Assembly (NCBI GenBank): GCA_016786465.1
Contig: JAEUWC010000026.1
Coordinates: 62,001 to 126,000 of the forward strand
Length of the DNA stretch: 64,000 nt
From: Bdellovibrionales bacterium
GTDB lineage: Bacteria; Bdellovibrionota; UBA1018
Reading direction: 5' to 3'
The translations under genes were made by a program, and so were the position numbers. Shown in pieces: positions 42,034 through 50,105 of the stretch. The stretch's first letter is position 1; every line of letters begins with the position of its first letter. The notes beneath the pieces were generated by a model. That model did no database searches, was not told the origin of the DNA, and saw only the letters and a list, made by a program, of their open reading frames with translations.

Positions 42034-44349
42034 CTATTCGGCAATGTGCAGACGTTTGCTGGATCGGACTTTGCCATTGAGCGGCGCGACCGTATCGGCT
42101 TCGGATAGAATTCGATGTTTCAAGCTTGCCGCTGAATCGCCAGGAAAGCGCGCCTGAAGTCGGGCTAAAGCACCCGCAACCGCGGCTGCCGCAATAGAAG
42201 TCCCTTTGCGCTTGGAGGTCTTGCGTCCGCGCGGAAGAAGCGTCGTCACGCCGCTTCCAGGCGCTGCGATTTCAACGAGGCGGTCACTGTAATTGGAATA
42301 GTGACCGGAAATTTCCAAAAGATGATCGTTGGAATCCACAGACGCCACTGCCAATAGACCGGGATGATTGCCGGCCAAGGCGGCTGGAAAAATCGGCGCA
42401 TCTTCAAGTCGGTCGCCGCGATCGCCCGCTGGGACCACCAAAAGAACATCCGACTGATCGACTAGATCCAAGATGTTTCGGAACACTTCTGCTTGCACCC
42501 GGGTTCCCCACCCCAAAAGCACGATTTTCGCTTGCTTTGAAATCGCGTAGCGAACACCCGCGTATAATGATGCGCTGGTTGTGATTCCATAGGGATTAAA
42601 AACTTTGATGGGCAGAATCCGTGCTTCGGGCATTAAAGCAGTAATGACCCCGGACATGACTGTGCCATTTTCAGCATCATCGGCGGGGCGTGAATCATGC
42701 GAAACAAAGTCCCATCCATAGCGGTCAGCTACGCCCGGGTTTAGGTCCAAACGAAGCATCGATTTCAAAACCGGGTGATTGTAATCCATTCCCGTATCCA
42801 AAACGGCCACGACGGGACGTTCTTCGGGGTTTGCGAAACTGACGGGCGATGGTGCCCGTTTTGAAAGTCCGATCTGGCGTGCCCATCCCTGCTTGCGTGC
42901 GGCGTTTACAAATTCTTCTAGCCGCGATTCTGCGACTTCTTCTTCGCCATTTTCATTCACTGCCGTTTGATCAGGTTCGTCTGCTTCCACTTTGTAAGCC
43001 CGATCGTACTGCGCGTAACGGTACCAACGGTAAGGCAGGAAAATCGTTTCAACCAAAGACCGACCCAGGACCTTAAAGAAATTTTCCTTCGGGATATCTC
43101 CGTCTTTGAACTGCGGCCTAGGTAAATTTTCATCCGGAAGGACGATGTTTTTGGTTTCAGGCGCTGACTGCGCCTGTTTCATCATGGCCGGAGCATTCAG
43201 TGATGCCAAAACCGTAGGCGAAGAAGACTGAATCTGGCGAAGAATTGCGCCCACTGGGATTGGAAATTTTGGATCCGCCTTTGCAATCGATCCTGATTCA
43301 AAACTTTGCGCAATCGTCAGGCGGTACCTGGGGTCGTCGATCCATTCATAGACCATTCCGGCGGCGATCTGCGAACGAAGTCCCGTACCTAGAAAATAGA
43401 TTCTTTCTTCCTGCGGGGTCCCTGGGTTTTCAATCAAAGTTCCGTCCACCTTGGCCAAAAGTGGAAGCTGCCCCAAACTAGGAATCAGTTCGTCTAAACT
43501 GCGTTCGATGGCACGTGTGGACGCTTTCAAGAATGCATCCGACCTAGCTACCTGAATCCCTACGCTGTAACCGGCATATGCGCCCGCCACATCAAAAAAG
43601 TAGCCTTTGCCTTCGACCGCAATCGGATGGTTTCCAATCGGATTCCCCCAAAGGTCTTCAACCGACCATTCCACTTCAAGACCGACCCGATAACTGGCGT
43701 GCTTGACTGAAAGCCAAGCAAAGAAAGCTTCTAGACGAAAACCGCTGCCTAGATCCAAACCGGTGTGGCTATCAAAGGGCCATTTCCCGCTTTCATCAAA
43801 GGTTCGTTCAAACCAGTTGGGTTCAAACGAAATCTTTTTCAGCGGAAAATCGTTTTTGTTCTTTCCAATCCCGTCGTTGAAAGGCGTCGTGAACTGCCGA
43901 TCAAACCCATAGAAAGTCTTTTCGCCCCTTTCGCCTGTACGCAGCGACAGTTCGTGTACTTTTAATTTCAATTGCGCCACCGGCGTGTAGGATCCTGGCC
44001 AAACATAGCGTTCGACTAAGGCCTGTTGCATCGATGAAATCTTATGGCTTTCCTTAGCCAAAACAGGTCGTGGCAAAGTCCCTACGGGATCTGCGACGAT
44101 GAACTTTCCAGAATTCTGAAATTTGGTTTTTAGCTTTTCGACAAAATCATCGCCAAATGCGCGGTTTTCGCCGTTGGGAAGTTCCACCTGAACCAGCGGC
44201 GTTTCTTTCCAAGTCACCACCCGCTTCCCTTCAAAGACGGGGGCTGGCGCCACAGGATCCGCGGGGCGCTTTTTTCCGGCTGCAAGGGCACTTTCGCCCA
44301 AGATCGCCGTCAGCCCCAAAAATGCAAAGCAAAAAACCTTCTTCTTCAT
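42034..44349 (-). CDS. exported subtilisin-like protein with altered catalytic site
   Basis: A 771-residue exported protein (LGLTAILGESALAAG signal). Residues about 510-771 form a subtilase S8 domain: VVAVLDTGMDYNHP (D518) and KGTSIAAAAVAGALARL (S718). The region that should hold the catalytic His reads DAENGTVMSGVI, with N561 in its place, and the oxyanion Asn region reads VVPAGDRGD, with D643. It is therefore probably not a working serine protease. The first 500 residues are unrelated to subtilases; their start (VELPNGENRAFGDDFVEKL) is similar to the protein encoded just upstream. The start overlaps that gene as ATGA, so the two act together. Role unknown. Confidence 0.8.
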   Translation of the reverse strand: MKKKVFCFAFLGLTAILGESALAAGKKRPADPVAPAPVFEGKRVVTWKETPLVQVELPNGENRAFGDDFVEKLKTKFQNSGKFIVADPVGTLPRPVLAKESHKISSMQQALVERYVWPGSYTPVAQLKLKVHELSLRTGERGEKTFYGFDRQFTTPFNDGIGKNKNDFPLKKISFEPNWFERTFDESGKWPFDSHTGLDLGSGFRLEAFFAWLSVKHASYRVGLEVEWSVEDLWGNPIGNHPIAVEGKGYFFDVAGAYAGYSVGIQVARSDAFLKASTRAIERSLDELIPSLGQLPLLAKVDGTLIENPGTPQEERIYFLGTGLRSQIAAGMVYEWIDDPRYRLTIAQSFESGSIAKADPKFPIPVGAILRQIQSSSPTVLASLNAPAMMKQAQSAPETKNIVLPDENLPRPQFKDGDIPKENFFKVLGRSLVETIFLPYRWYRYAQYDRAYKVEADEPDQTAVNENGEEEVAESRLEEFVNAARKQGWARQIGLSKRAPSPVSFANPEERPVVAVLDTGMDYNHPVLKSMLRLDLNPGVADRYGWDFVSHDSRPADDAENGTVMSGVITALMPEARILPIKVFNPYGITTSASLYAGVRYAISKQAKIVLLGWGTRVQAEVFRNILDLVDQSDVLLVVPAGDRGDRLEDAPIFPAALAGNHPGLLAVASVDSNDHLLEISGHYSNYSDRLVEIAAPGSGVTTLLPRGRKTSKRKGTSIAAAAVAGALARLQARFPGDSAASLKHRILSEADTVAPLNGKVRSSKRLHIAE

Positions 44350-45299
44350 TTTGCCGTATGGATCATCACGCGATCGCCGACTTGGATTCCGCGTGAATCC
44401 AAGATTTGATCGACTTGGGCTTCAGTCGAAACCCGGAAAACCCTTGAAGCACGTACCAGCGCGACGGCTTTGAACACCGAACAACTTGAATCCGTGTCTT
44501 CACGCTTGGCGTAGACTTCAAACTTTTCGCCTTCGTTCAGTTTGGCCTGAAGCCCCTGATCGAAAATCAAGGTACCCTGTTCGGCGTTCCATTCACGAAC
44601 GGTGGCCGACCAACCCAGACGTGCTGATTCTGCCGATTGCGCAAGGGCCTCGGTTCCTGCTTTCATGGCCGCGCGAAGGACTTTTCCGAACGGAGTATTG
44701 ATCACCAGCGATGGGCCCGTAGAAATCTGACCAAAGTCGATATCAAAAGAAAGTTCTCCGGAATAAGTGCGTTGGTCTTTTGAAGTTCGGGCAATCGCCA
44801 TGCAGCCGGATCGATTGCATTGATAAACCCCAAAATCCATTCCTAAAAGCCCCAACGTGGCCTTCACAGATCCCGAAACGCTTTGAACGACCGACGTTTC
44901 TCCTTGGGCCAGCGAATACCCCACGCGAACCCCAATCTGAGTCAGATTTAATTCAACCGTGGAAAGAGCCGCCCGAATTTCAATCCATTCATCGCAGCTT
45001 CCGACATCAAACCCTTGCGCACGACTGAAGGGCGCAAAAAACCCCGTTTCAGTGACCGCAGTTTCCAGGTACTGATTCAGGTCGTTTGAAAGATCAATTC
45101 GGTTTCCGCCGGGTAAAGTAAACGGAAGTGTGGCTACCGGCTTGAGGATCACGGGGCGAACGGGCCGCGCAGTTTTGGGCGTTTCCGCTGGCGGCGGCGT
45201 CGAATTTCCGGGGCGCTTACCTCCGGCGCCTTCGGCAGGCCCGATTCCCAGCAAAGCCGCCACGACCCAGGTCAGTAAACTTGATTTCTTAAAATTCAT
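44346..45299 (-). CDS. exported protein paired with the subtilisin-like protein
   Basis: A 317-residue exported protein (LTWVVAALLGIGPAEG signal) with a Pro-rich linker (NSTPPPAETPKTARPV). Residues about 57-90 (PFTLPGGNRIDLSNDL, then TETGFFAPFSR) resemble the start of the downstream protein and loosely recall CsgG-type outer-membrane secretion proteins, but this is not secure. Two Cys in YQCNRSGCMAIAR and a C-terminal GIQVGDRVMIHT strand are visible. It begins GGAG-CGTTT-ATG; that ribosome binding site lies in a strong inverted repeat. Confidence 0.7.
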   Translation of the reverse strand: MNFKKSSLLTWVVAALLGIGPAEGAGGKRPGNSTPPPAETPKTARPVRPVILKPVATLPFTLPGGNRIDLSNDLNQYLETAVTETGFFAPFSRAQGFDVGSCDEWIEIRAALSTVELNLTQIGVRVGYSLAQGETSVVQSVSGSVKATLGLLGMDFGVYQCNRSGCMAIARTSKDQRTYSGELSFDIDFGQISTGPSLVINTPFGKVLRAAMKAGTEALAQSAESARLGWSATVREWNAEQGTLIFDQGLQAKLNEGEKFEVYAKREDTDSSCSVFKAVALVRASRVFRVSTEAQVDQILDSRGIQVGDRVMIHTAK

Positions 45300-45302
45300 A
45301 AA

Positions 45303-45375
45303 CGCTCCGATGCTTCGCCAATCGTTTGGCGAAAAGCTGAACTTCCCAGCTTCTTACATGGAGCTTCTCGGAGCG
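45303..45375 (-). promoter_or_regulatory. mRNA hairpin masking a ribosome binding site
   Basis: In the transcript of the leftward gene, CGCTCCGA (45375-45368) pairs perfectly with TCGGAGCG (45310-45303), and the latter contains the GGAG of the ribosome binding site. Inside the loop a second perfect stem, TTCGCCAA-ACGA-TTGGCGAA (45333-45314), stacks close by. A competing pairing, AGCGC (45389-45385) with GCGCT (45376-45372), would take up part of the masking strand. This is the layout of a translational switch; its trigger is unknown. It occupies most of the 130-base gap after motB. Confidence 0.55.
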
Positions 45376-45429
45376 CTCACAGCGGCGCTTCAGGACTTTA
45401 AGACCGAGCGTTACGCTTTTATTGAGGAA

Positions 45430-46218
45430 TTATGGATTTTCGTACAGGTTATTCAGGATGATCACTTCGATTCGACGATTCGCACCGCGTGAATACGTGT
45501 CTTGAATCGAACCGGCCGTTTTAGGTTTCGCTATGGGTCGATAATGTCCATAGCCCGCAGCACCGATTCGAGCAGGATCAAGATCAAAGCGCTTCACCCA
45601 ATAGCGAACCACCCAAGTGGCGCGCGCTGCCGACAGTTCCCAGGAACTGGGGAACTGCGTTTTTGAAGCTTCGCCTTCGTCGGCATGTCCTTCGACGCGG
45701 ACCAGGCGGCGGGTTGCGCGAACGACGCGTGCAATTCGATCCAGGACAGGTCGAAGGTCTGCGCGAACTTCGACTTCGCCGGGATCGTAAAAGTCGCGCG
45801 CGTTCAGGCTGATCACTAAACCGCGCGAATCGTACTTCATGTCGGGCTTCGCCCCAGGTTCGGTAGTCGACGCTTCTAAATTGATCGATTCTTCCAGCTG
45901 ATCACGAATTTCTTGCATCGCGGGATCAGGGTCTTGCGACGTATTGGATTTTCCTGCCGGCAGCGAAATCACACGCCCACCCGGCGGTTCGGGTTGTTCA
46001 AATTGGTTGACGGTTTCGCCACCGCCTGCGCCCTGAAGGTCAATCGTACCCCCTGCAAATGCAGCGCGGATACTGGCAGCGACGGCCTTCATTTTTTCGG
46101 CGTCTTGTTTACTCATGGCAAAAAGCATCACGAAAGTTGCAAACAAAAGCGTGACGAAGTCGGCGTACGAAACTAGCCATCGCTCTAAGTTCACATGCTC
46201 GGGATGCTTTTTTTTCAT
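45430..46218 (-). CDS. motB: flagellar motor stator protein MotB
   Basis: A 262-residue protein with a short cytoplasmic start, one membrane segment (WLVSYADFVTLLFATFVMLF) containing the proton-binding D20, a plug/linker region and a C-terminal OmpA-type peptidoglycan-binding domain (VRVEGHADEGEASK, ELSAARATWVVRYWV, NRRIEVIIL). It anchors the stator to the cell wall and conducts ions with MotA. It follows motA after 14 bases. Confidence 0.94.
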   Translation of the reverse strand: MKKKHPEHVNLERWLVSYADFVTLLFATFVMLFAMSKQDAEKMKAVAASIRAAFAGGTIDLQGAGGGETVNQFEQPEPPGGRVISLPAGKSNTSQDPDPAMQEIRDQLEESINLEASTTEPGAKPDMKYDSRGLVISLNARDFYDPGEVEVRADLRPVLDRIARVVRATRRLVRVEGHADEGEASKTQFPSSWELSAARATWVVRYWVKRFDLDPARIGAAGYGHYRPIAKPKTAGSIQDTYSRGANRRIEVIILNNLYENP

Positions 46219-46232
46219 CTAGATCGGATTCC

Positions 46233-47012
46233 CTATTCTTTTGCGCTGTCTTCGGTTCTGCGCAGGTGTTCTTCGACGAAGACTTCCAGTTTTTCTTGCA
46301 AAAAGTGCGGGTTCAAACCTTCTTGAATGCCAACCACGCCCAGCTTGACGACTTCCTTGGCCACCATCCGCTGGGTGGCTTTGCGCTTGATCTTGGTGCC
46401 CCATGGAATCAGTAGCAAGTTGGCAATGCCGACCCCGTAGACGGTTGCGACGAACGCGACGGCGATACCGGCGCCTAGTTTGTCCATGCCCCCACCCAAG
46501 TTTTCCATGACGTGAATCAAGCCCAAAACGGCGCCGATAATCCCGATGGTGGGCGCGTAACCGCCCGCGCCTTCAAATACTTTTCCGGCTGCTTCTTCTT
46601 CTTCAAACGCCAGAAAAATTTCCGTGTCGATGATTTCTTTGACGGTGTTGGGTTCAAATCCGTCAATGACGTACTTGATCGTCTTTTTGAAAAGCGGATC
46701 CAAAATGGATTCACGCTGCCCTTCAACGGCCAAAACCCCTTCTTTACGAGCAATCGTCGCGATTCGAATGATTTCATCAATCAGCGGACGAACATCCATG
46801 TTGACGTTCTTGTAGATCACCCCGATCAGGCTGAAGGCCTTTTTCACGTCACTTTGCGGATAAGACAGAAGCATAGCGCCCAATGTGCCGCCGACCACAA
46901 TCAGTGCCGCCGTTCCTTGCATGATCGAAGAAATGTGGCCGCCTTCTAGAATTTGGCCGCCCAAGATCGATGAAATGCCCAGCAACGTCCCTATCAGTGA
47001 TGCTAAATCCAT
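46233..47012 (-). CDS. motA: flagellar motor stator protein MotA
   Basis: A 259-residue membrane protein with four hydrophobic segments, the charged cytoplasmic loop between segments two and three, and the typical GGYAPTIGIIGAVLGLIHVM and AVAFVATVYGVGIANLLLIP segments. With MotB it forms the torque-generating ion channel. It follows flbD after six bases, giving the transcript flbD-motA-motB, an order seen in many flagellated bacteria. Confidence 0.95.
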   Translation of the reverse strand: MDLASLIGTLLGISSILGGQILEGGHISSIMQGTAALIVVGGTLGAMLLSYPQSDVKKAFSLIGVIYKNVNMDVRPLIDEIIRIATIARKEGVLAVEGQRESILDPLFKKTIKYVIDGFEPNTVKEIIDTEIFLAFEEEEAAGKVFEGAGGYAPTIGIIGAVLGLIHVMENLGGGMDKLGAGIAVAFVATVYGVGIANLLLIPWGTKIKRKATQRMVAKEVVKLGVVGIQEGLNPHFLQEKLEVFVEEHLRRTEDSAKE

Positions 47013-47018
47013 AGTCGC

Positions 47019-47246
47019 TTACCTTTCAGTGGTCTCGATTGTCGCACTCGGTGGTTCTTGATGAATGCGCTTCCAATACTCCGTTGCCTTCTGGATCACT
47101 TCTTCGCAGGTTTCTTTCACCATCAATTTTTCGCCCGCTTGGTTTCCCCAAAGCGTGATGACGGTATCCGGCGTCGCTTCGACGCTCTTGATCAGATCCG
47201 CATTCAGAAAAAACTTTTTTCCATTCAGACGACTCAGCTCGATCAT
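47019..47246 (-). CDS. flbD: FlbD-family flagellar protein
   Basis: A 75-residue small protein matching the FlbD family: MIELSRLNGKKFFLNADLIK followed by TPDTVITLWGN and a C-terminal helix. FlbD proteins of this small type (not the Caulobacter regulator) are commonly encoded directly before motA; their exact role is not settled. A longer frame starting 66 bases upstream exists, but the family begins at this ATG, which has GGGACGAG upstream. Confidence 0.88.
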   Translation of the reverse strand: MIELSRLNGKKFFLNADLIKSVEATPDTVITLWGNQAGEKLMVKETCEEVIQKATEYWKRIHQEPPSATIETTER

Positions 47247-47355
47247 TCGTCTCGTCCCGGTAAACCGGTCCTCGCCTAAAATCTCGGGCCGACTTACGCC
47301 TGCCCTGGTCAACTCATGTTTTTAGTGTAACCTTTTGAAAGATGGAGTCAAATCG

Positions 47356-48627
47356 ATGAATGTCGCGGGACTGATTCTTTCAGCCGTCGGAATGGGAATT
47401 TCGATCGGGGTACTGCTGCATCAATCCATTTTTCCGCGGGCAAGTTGGGCCGGAATCGCGGCCCTGTTCATGGTCGTGTTTCTGGTTACGTACCGATTCG
47501 TCAGAAACGGGCACGCTCGTAAAAACATCACGAAAACCGTTGGTGCTTTGACGCTTTTTCTTCTTCTTTTTGCCGCTAAGACCGCATTCCAGAAAAAGGC
47601 ACTTTGGGCGATCGCCGAACCGTATCCACTTCCCGCTTCGATTCCGGACGAAACGCAGTTCAAAAACGGCAACTGGTCGCTTCGCCCTTATTTCTATGTC
47701 CTGGGTGCTTGGCCGAATCGATTTCCAGTTCAAGTCGATGGCGAACAGATTTTTCATCAACTGCCCTACGCCAAGGGACCTCCGCATCAGTTTTACGGAT
47801 CCATCATCGCACGTTGGAAACAACCCAACGTCCGACTGATCTTTGAAGGACCCAAGACCCCAGCCGGCGCAAGCGACCCTGCACTTCTGAAAATCTGTTT
47901 AAGTTCTGATCCCTGGTCCAAGCCCAAGTCGACGGGACTGCCTCGTGAAATCGGAATTTCCGAATGCTGGAGAGTCCGAGAAGCCGCACTGGAGCGCCAT
48001 CTGGGAAGTTCGATATTCGCCCAAGACCGGCTTCGTTGGTTTGAAGTCGAAAACCCCGCTTTGACAGAAGCCGAACGCCCCAAAGGAATTCATCTGTCCA
48101 AGCGAACCGATGACTTCGTCGAAGACCGCTTTATCTGGATCACTCCGAAAGGACATCATCAAGCGATGATTCTGATTCGCCAGTTTCCGGAAAATCATGA
48201 AAATTTGCGTTCAGAACTGGATGATTCCGCACCGGCGTATCGAACTTTGCTTCAAGCCGTGCAAAGTTCGCGAGTCTTTGGAAGCCTGGATGCGGGCCGC
48301 ACCTGGACCGATCGAGCGCTTTCGGAAACTCAATTTTCGAAGCTGGACCGCGTTCAGGATTCTCGAATTTTTTATCAGAAAATCGCTGAAATTCAGGGCC
48401 TACTGCTTTCTCGAATCAGCGTGGATCCCCGAGGCTTTGAACCGATCTTCCATTTCGGGGGGCTTTCCCACGTCCTTGCAGCACGATCGATTCAAGAAAA
48501 GAATTTCGCGGTTTCAGCGATTGCAAAACCCAACCTCTTTGCCGCTTGGCGCTACGCAATGGACATTGCGCCCCAAGATCCTAGATCCCAGCGATTGGGT
48601 GATCTGTACCAGTCCATCGCCAAGTGA
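47356..48627 (+). CDS. membrane protein of unknown function
   Basis: A 423-residue protein with three hydrophobic segments near the N-terminus (VAGLILSAVGMGISIGVLL, WAGIAALFMVVFLVTY, VGALTLFLLLFAA) and a large soluble part of about 330 residues, probably extracytoplasmic, which I do not recognise. The ATG at 47356 has GGAG eight bases upstream; the earlier TTG at 47335 is rejected. It is transcribed away from flbD-motA-motB from a 109-base divergent gap, but no functional link to the motor is shown. Confidence 0.75.
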   Translation: MNVAGLILSAVGMGISIGVLLHQSIFPRASWAGIAALFMVVFLVTYRFVRNGHARKNITKTVGALTLFLLLFAAKTAFQKKALWAIAEPYPLPASIPDETQFKNGNWSLRPYFYVLGAWPNRFPVQVDGEQIFHQLPYAKGPPHQFYGSIIARWKQPNVRLIFEGPKTPAGASDPALLKICLSSDPWSKPKSTGLPREIGISECWRVREAALERHLGSSIFAQDRLRWFEVENPALTEAERPKGIHLSKRTDDFVEDRFIWITPKGHHQAMILIRQFPENHENLRSELDDSAPAYRTLLQAVQSSRVFGSLDAGRTWTDRALSETQFSKLDRVQDSRIFYQKIAEIQGLLLSRISVDPRGFEPIFHFGGLSHVLAARSIQEKNFAVSAIAKPNLFAAWRYAMDIAPQDPRSQRLGDLYQSIAK

Positions 48628-48860
48628 CCCCCAAGCGACTTCCCGTTGGGCTTGATCGTCAGTTTTCTGACGGTGCCTGAAATTGGCGCTTGCGGCATCA
48701 AACGGGCCACAATTGTTATTAGTTCCTGAATTCAAGGTTTTACGCCTGCTTTGGCCGAAAAACACCCCTGCCGAAAAAAGGCCCTGATTTTTGGCCCAAA
48801 AATCGCGTCATTTGCTTTTGACCGGAAACTTTCAAAGCACGGATATCGCGTAAGTTCTTT

Positions 48861-48897
48861 TGACATTCCGACCGATAAGTCCTCGAGAGGAGTGTCA
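48861..48897 (+). promoter_or_regulatory. nine-base-stem inverted repeat before the lipoprotein operon
   Basis: TGACATTCC pairs with GGAGTGTCA (one T-G wobble) around a 19-base loop, and TTTT follows. The loop carries the sigma-28-like ACCGATAA. As DNA it may be a promoter/operator; as RNA it may be a leader hairpin or a weak terminator. Confidence 0.4.
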
Positions 48898-48945
48898 TTT
48901 TCGGTTCCCCAGTCGGTGAGTCTGGCCTGATTAAAGGCTCATCAC

Positions 48946-48964
48946 TTTGACCAAATTCTGGTCA
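48946..48964. promoter_or_regulatory. perfect inverted repeat TTGACCA-AATTC-TGGTCAA
   Basis: A 7+7 perfect inverted repeat with a five-base spacer, 70 bases before the first lipoprotein start codon. Its size suits a dimeric repressor or activator site, or a leader hairpin. No binding protein can be named. Confidence 0.45.
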
Positions 48965-49034
48965 ATCTGCGAATCGATTTGACCCAAGTGAACGCATGAA
49001 CTTTGCAGCATTCAATTCGGTTGGGGAGGTCAGG

Positions 49035-50105
49035 ATGGGTTGCACGCATCGTCTGCGCGCCTTAGGGCTCGCGCTTCTCGCGCTATCGATCGCCGCTTCC
49101 GGATGTTTTTCGACCGAAGCTTCCAAAAGCTCTTCGGCACAGAATACAGCTTCCGGCGCTGTCGCTTCTTCAAGCCAGGCTCTTACGGGTTCGATCCCAT
49201 CAGGAGCAAAGGCTGCAAAGATTGTTTTTCGCCAAGCTTTCCCACAAGGAAGCTTCGACCCTCCTCCTGCAATTGGAACACCCGCCGCCGTGGGCAGCGG
49301 TGCGCGCGCCATGCGCGTTTTCAACGCAGACGGATCTTTGATGGCCACAGGTGGACCGACGAATTCAAACTGGCCCAAGTGGTTGGCCAACGTTGAAATT
49401 GGAATCACCGGAAGCGCAAACGCACAGGGAACCAATCCCGATTGCGCACGCTTTTCAGCAGCGGGCGAAGACACCGCAACCACTTGCGATTGGGGCCAAG
49501 CCCTTTCGCCACCCGTTGCGGGTACGGCGGAACCGTGTGGCGCAGCACCTGGTCTTTACCGCGTATCCGAAATGGATTGCGCAAACACGGGTTATACTTT
49601 GGCCAATGGAAACGGCGGCCCAAACGACGCCGTGTACATTCGCGCAAGTTTCAGCCGAAACACCAGCTACTTGGGTTCGGGCGAAAACATCATGGTGGTT
49701 TTAGAATACGCGGCTTCGGCGTTGAATCCAGCACCGGCAAATCCGACCACCTGCTTCACAGGAAGTTTGTTTACGCCCACCAACACCGGTTGCGCTGACC
49801 AAGTTTGGCAGGCTTTTTTGAAACGCGACGGAAACGACGTGGTTCAGCCCTACTTGCTTTTGGTTCCGCCCCATTTTGCGCATATTTCGCAAGCCGCAAA
49901 CAGCAGCGGGATGGGAATCGTCACCAAGCAATTCTTCCTGCCTTTGGCGGCGGATTCGTCTTTGACCACTTTGCAGATCAGCCGAATCAAAGCACTGGCG
50001 ACAGGCGCAACTTTTCAAGCCGTCTGCAACGGTGCCGCAACCCCGGCAAACTCGGCGCTTTGTGTGGGCATGGTTTTTCACTCGATGACTTTCTATAGGA
50101 TGTAA
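49035..50105 (+). CDS. large-operon lipoprotein 1, unknown function
   Basis: A 356-residue predicted lipoprotein (ALLALSIAASGC, C24 lipidated). After a Ser/Ala-rich linker it is mostly beta-strand-like with paired cysteines. Its C-terminal part (NDAVYIRASFSRNTSYLGSG, then an FFLPLAADSSLTTLQISRI segment, ending MTFYRM) resembles the end of the next protein. The ATG at 49035 is chosen over 48996 because GGGGAGG stands five bases before it and it opens directly into a signal peptide. The stop and the next start share a base (TAATG). No known family recognised. Confidence 0.8.
   Translation: MGCTHRLRALGLALLALSIAASGCFSTEASKSSSAQNTASGAVASSSQALTGSIPSGAKAAKIVFRQAFPQGSFDPPPAIGTPAAVGSGARAMRVFNADGSLMATGGPTNSNWPKWLANVEIGITGSANAQGTNPDCARFSAAGEDTATTCDWGQALSPPVAGTAEPCGAAPGLYRVSEMDCANTGYTLANGNGGPNDAVYIRASFSRNTSYLGSGENIMVVLEYAASALNPAPANPTTCFTGSLFTPTNTGCADQVWQAFLKRDGNDVVQPYLLLVPPHFAHISQAANSSGMGIVTKQFFLPLAADSSLTTLQISRIKALATGATFQAVCNGAATPANSALCVGMVFHSMTFYRM

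Larger units (their letters stand above)
48628..49034. other. 407-base non-coding region with several inverted repeats
   Basis: No convincing gene on either strand. It holds a hairpin CGTCAG-TTTT-CTGACG (48657-48672) shortly after the stop of the membrane protein, a nine-base stem at 48861-48897, a weaker hairpin GTGA..GCCT/AGGC..TCAC (48915-48944) and a perfect repeat at 48946-48964. TTGACA at 48860-48865 is a consensus -35 hexamer without a good -10 partner. ACCGATAA at 48871-48878 matches seven of eight positions of the flagellar sigma-28 -10 element, with only a partial -35 (TAAGTTCT, spacing 12). Confidence 0.6.

Noticed and set aside
48514-48765. Minus-strand open frame spanning the end of the membrane-protein gene and the non-coding region
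   Set aside because: No start signal, no recognisable composition, and most of it is antisense to a better supported gene.
48861-49034. c-di-GMP riboswitch before the lipoprotein operon
   Set aside because: The conserved core of the c-di-GMP-I type is absent; only simple inverted repeats are present.
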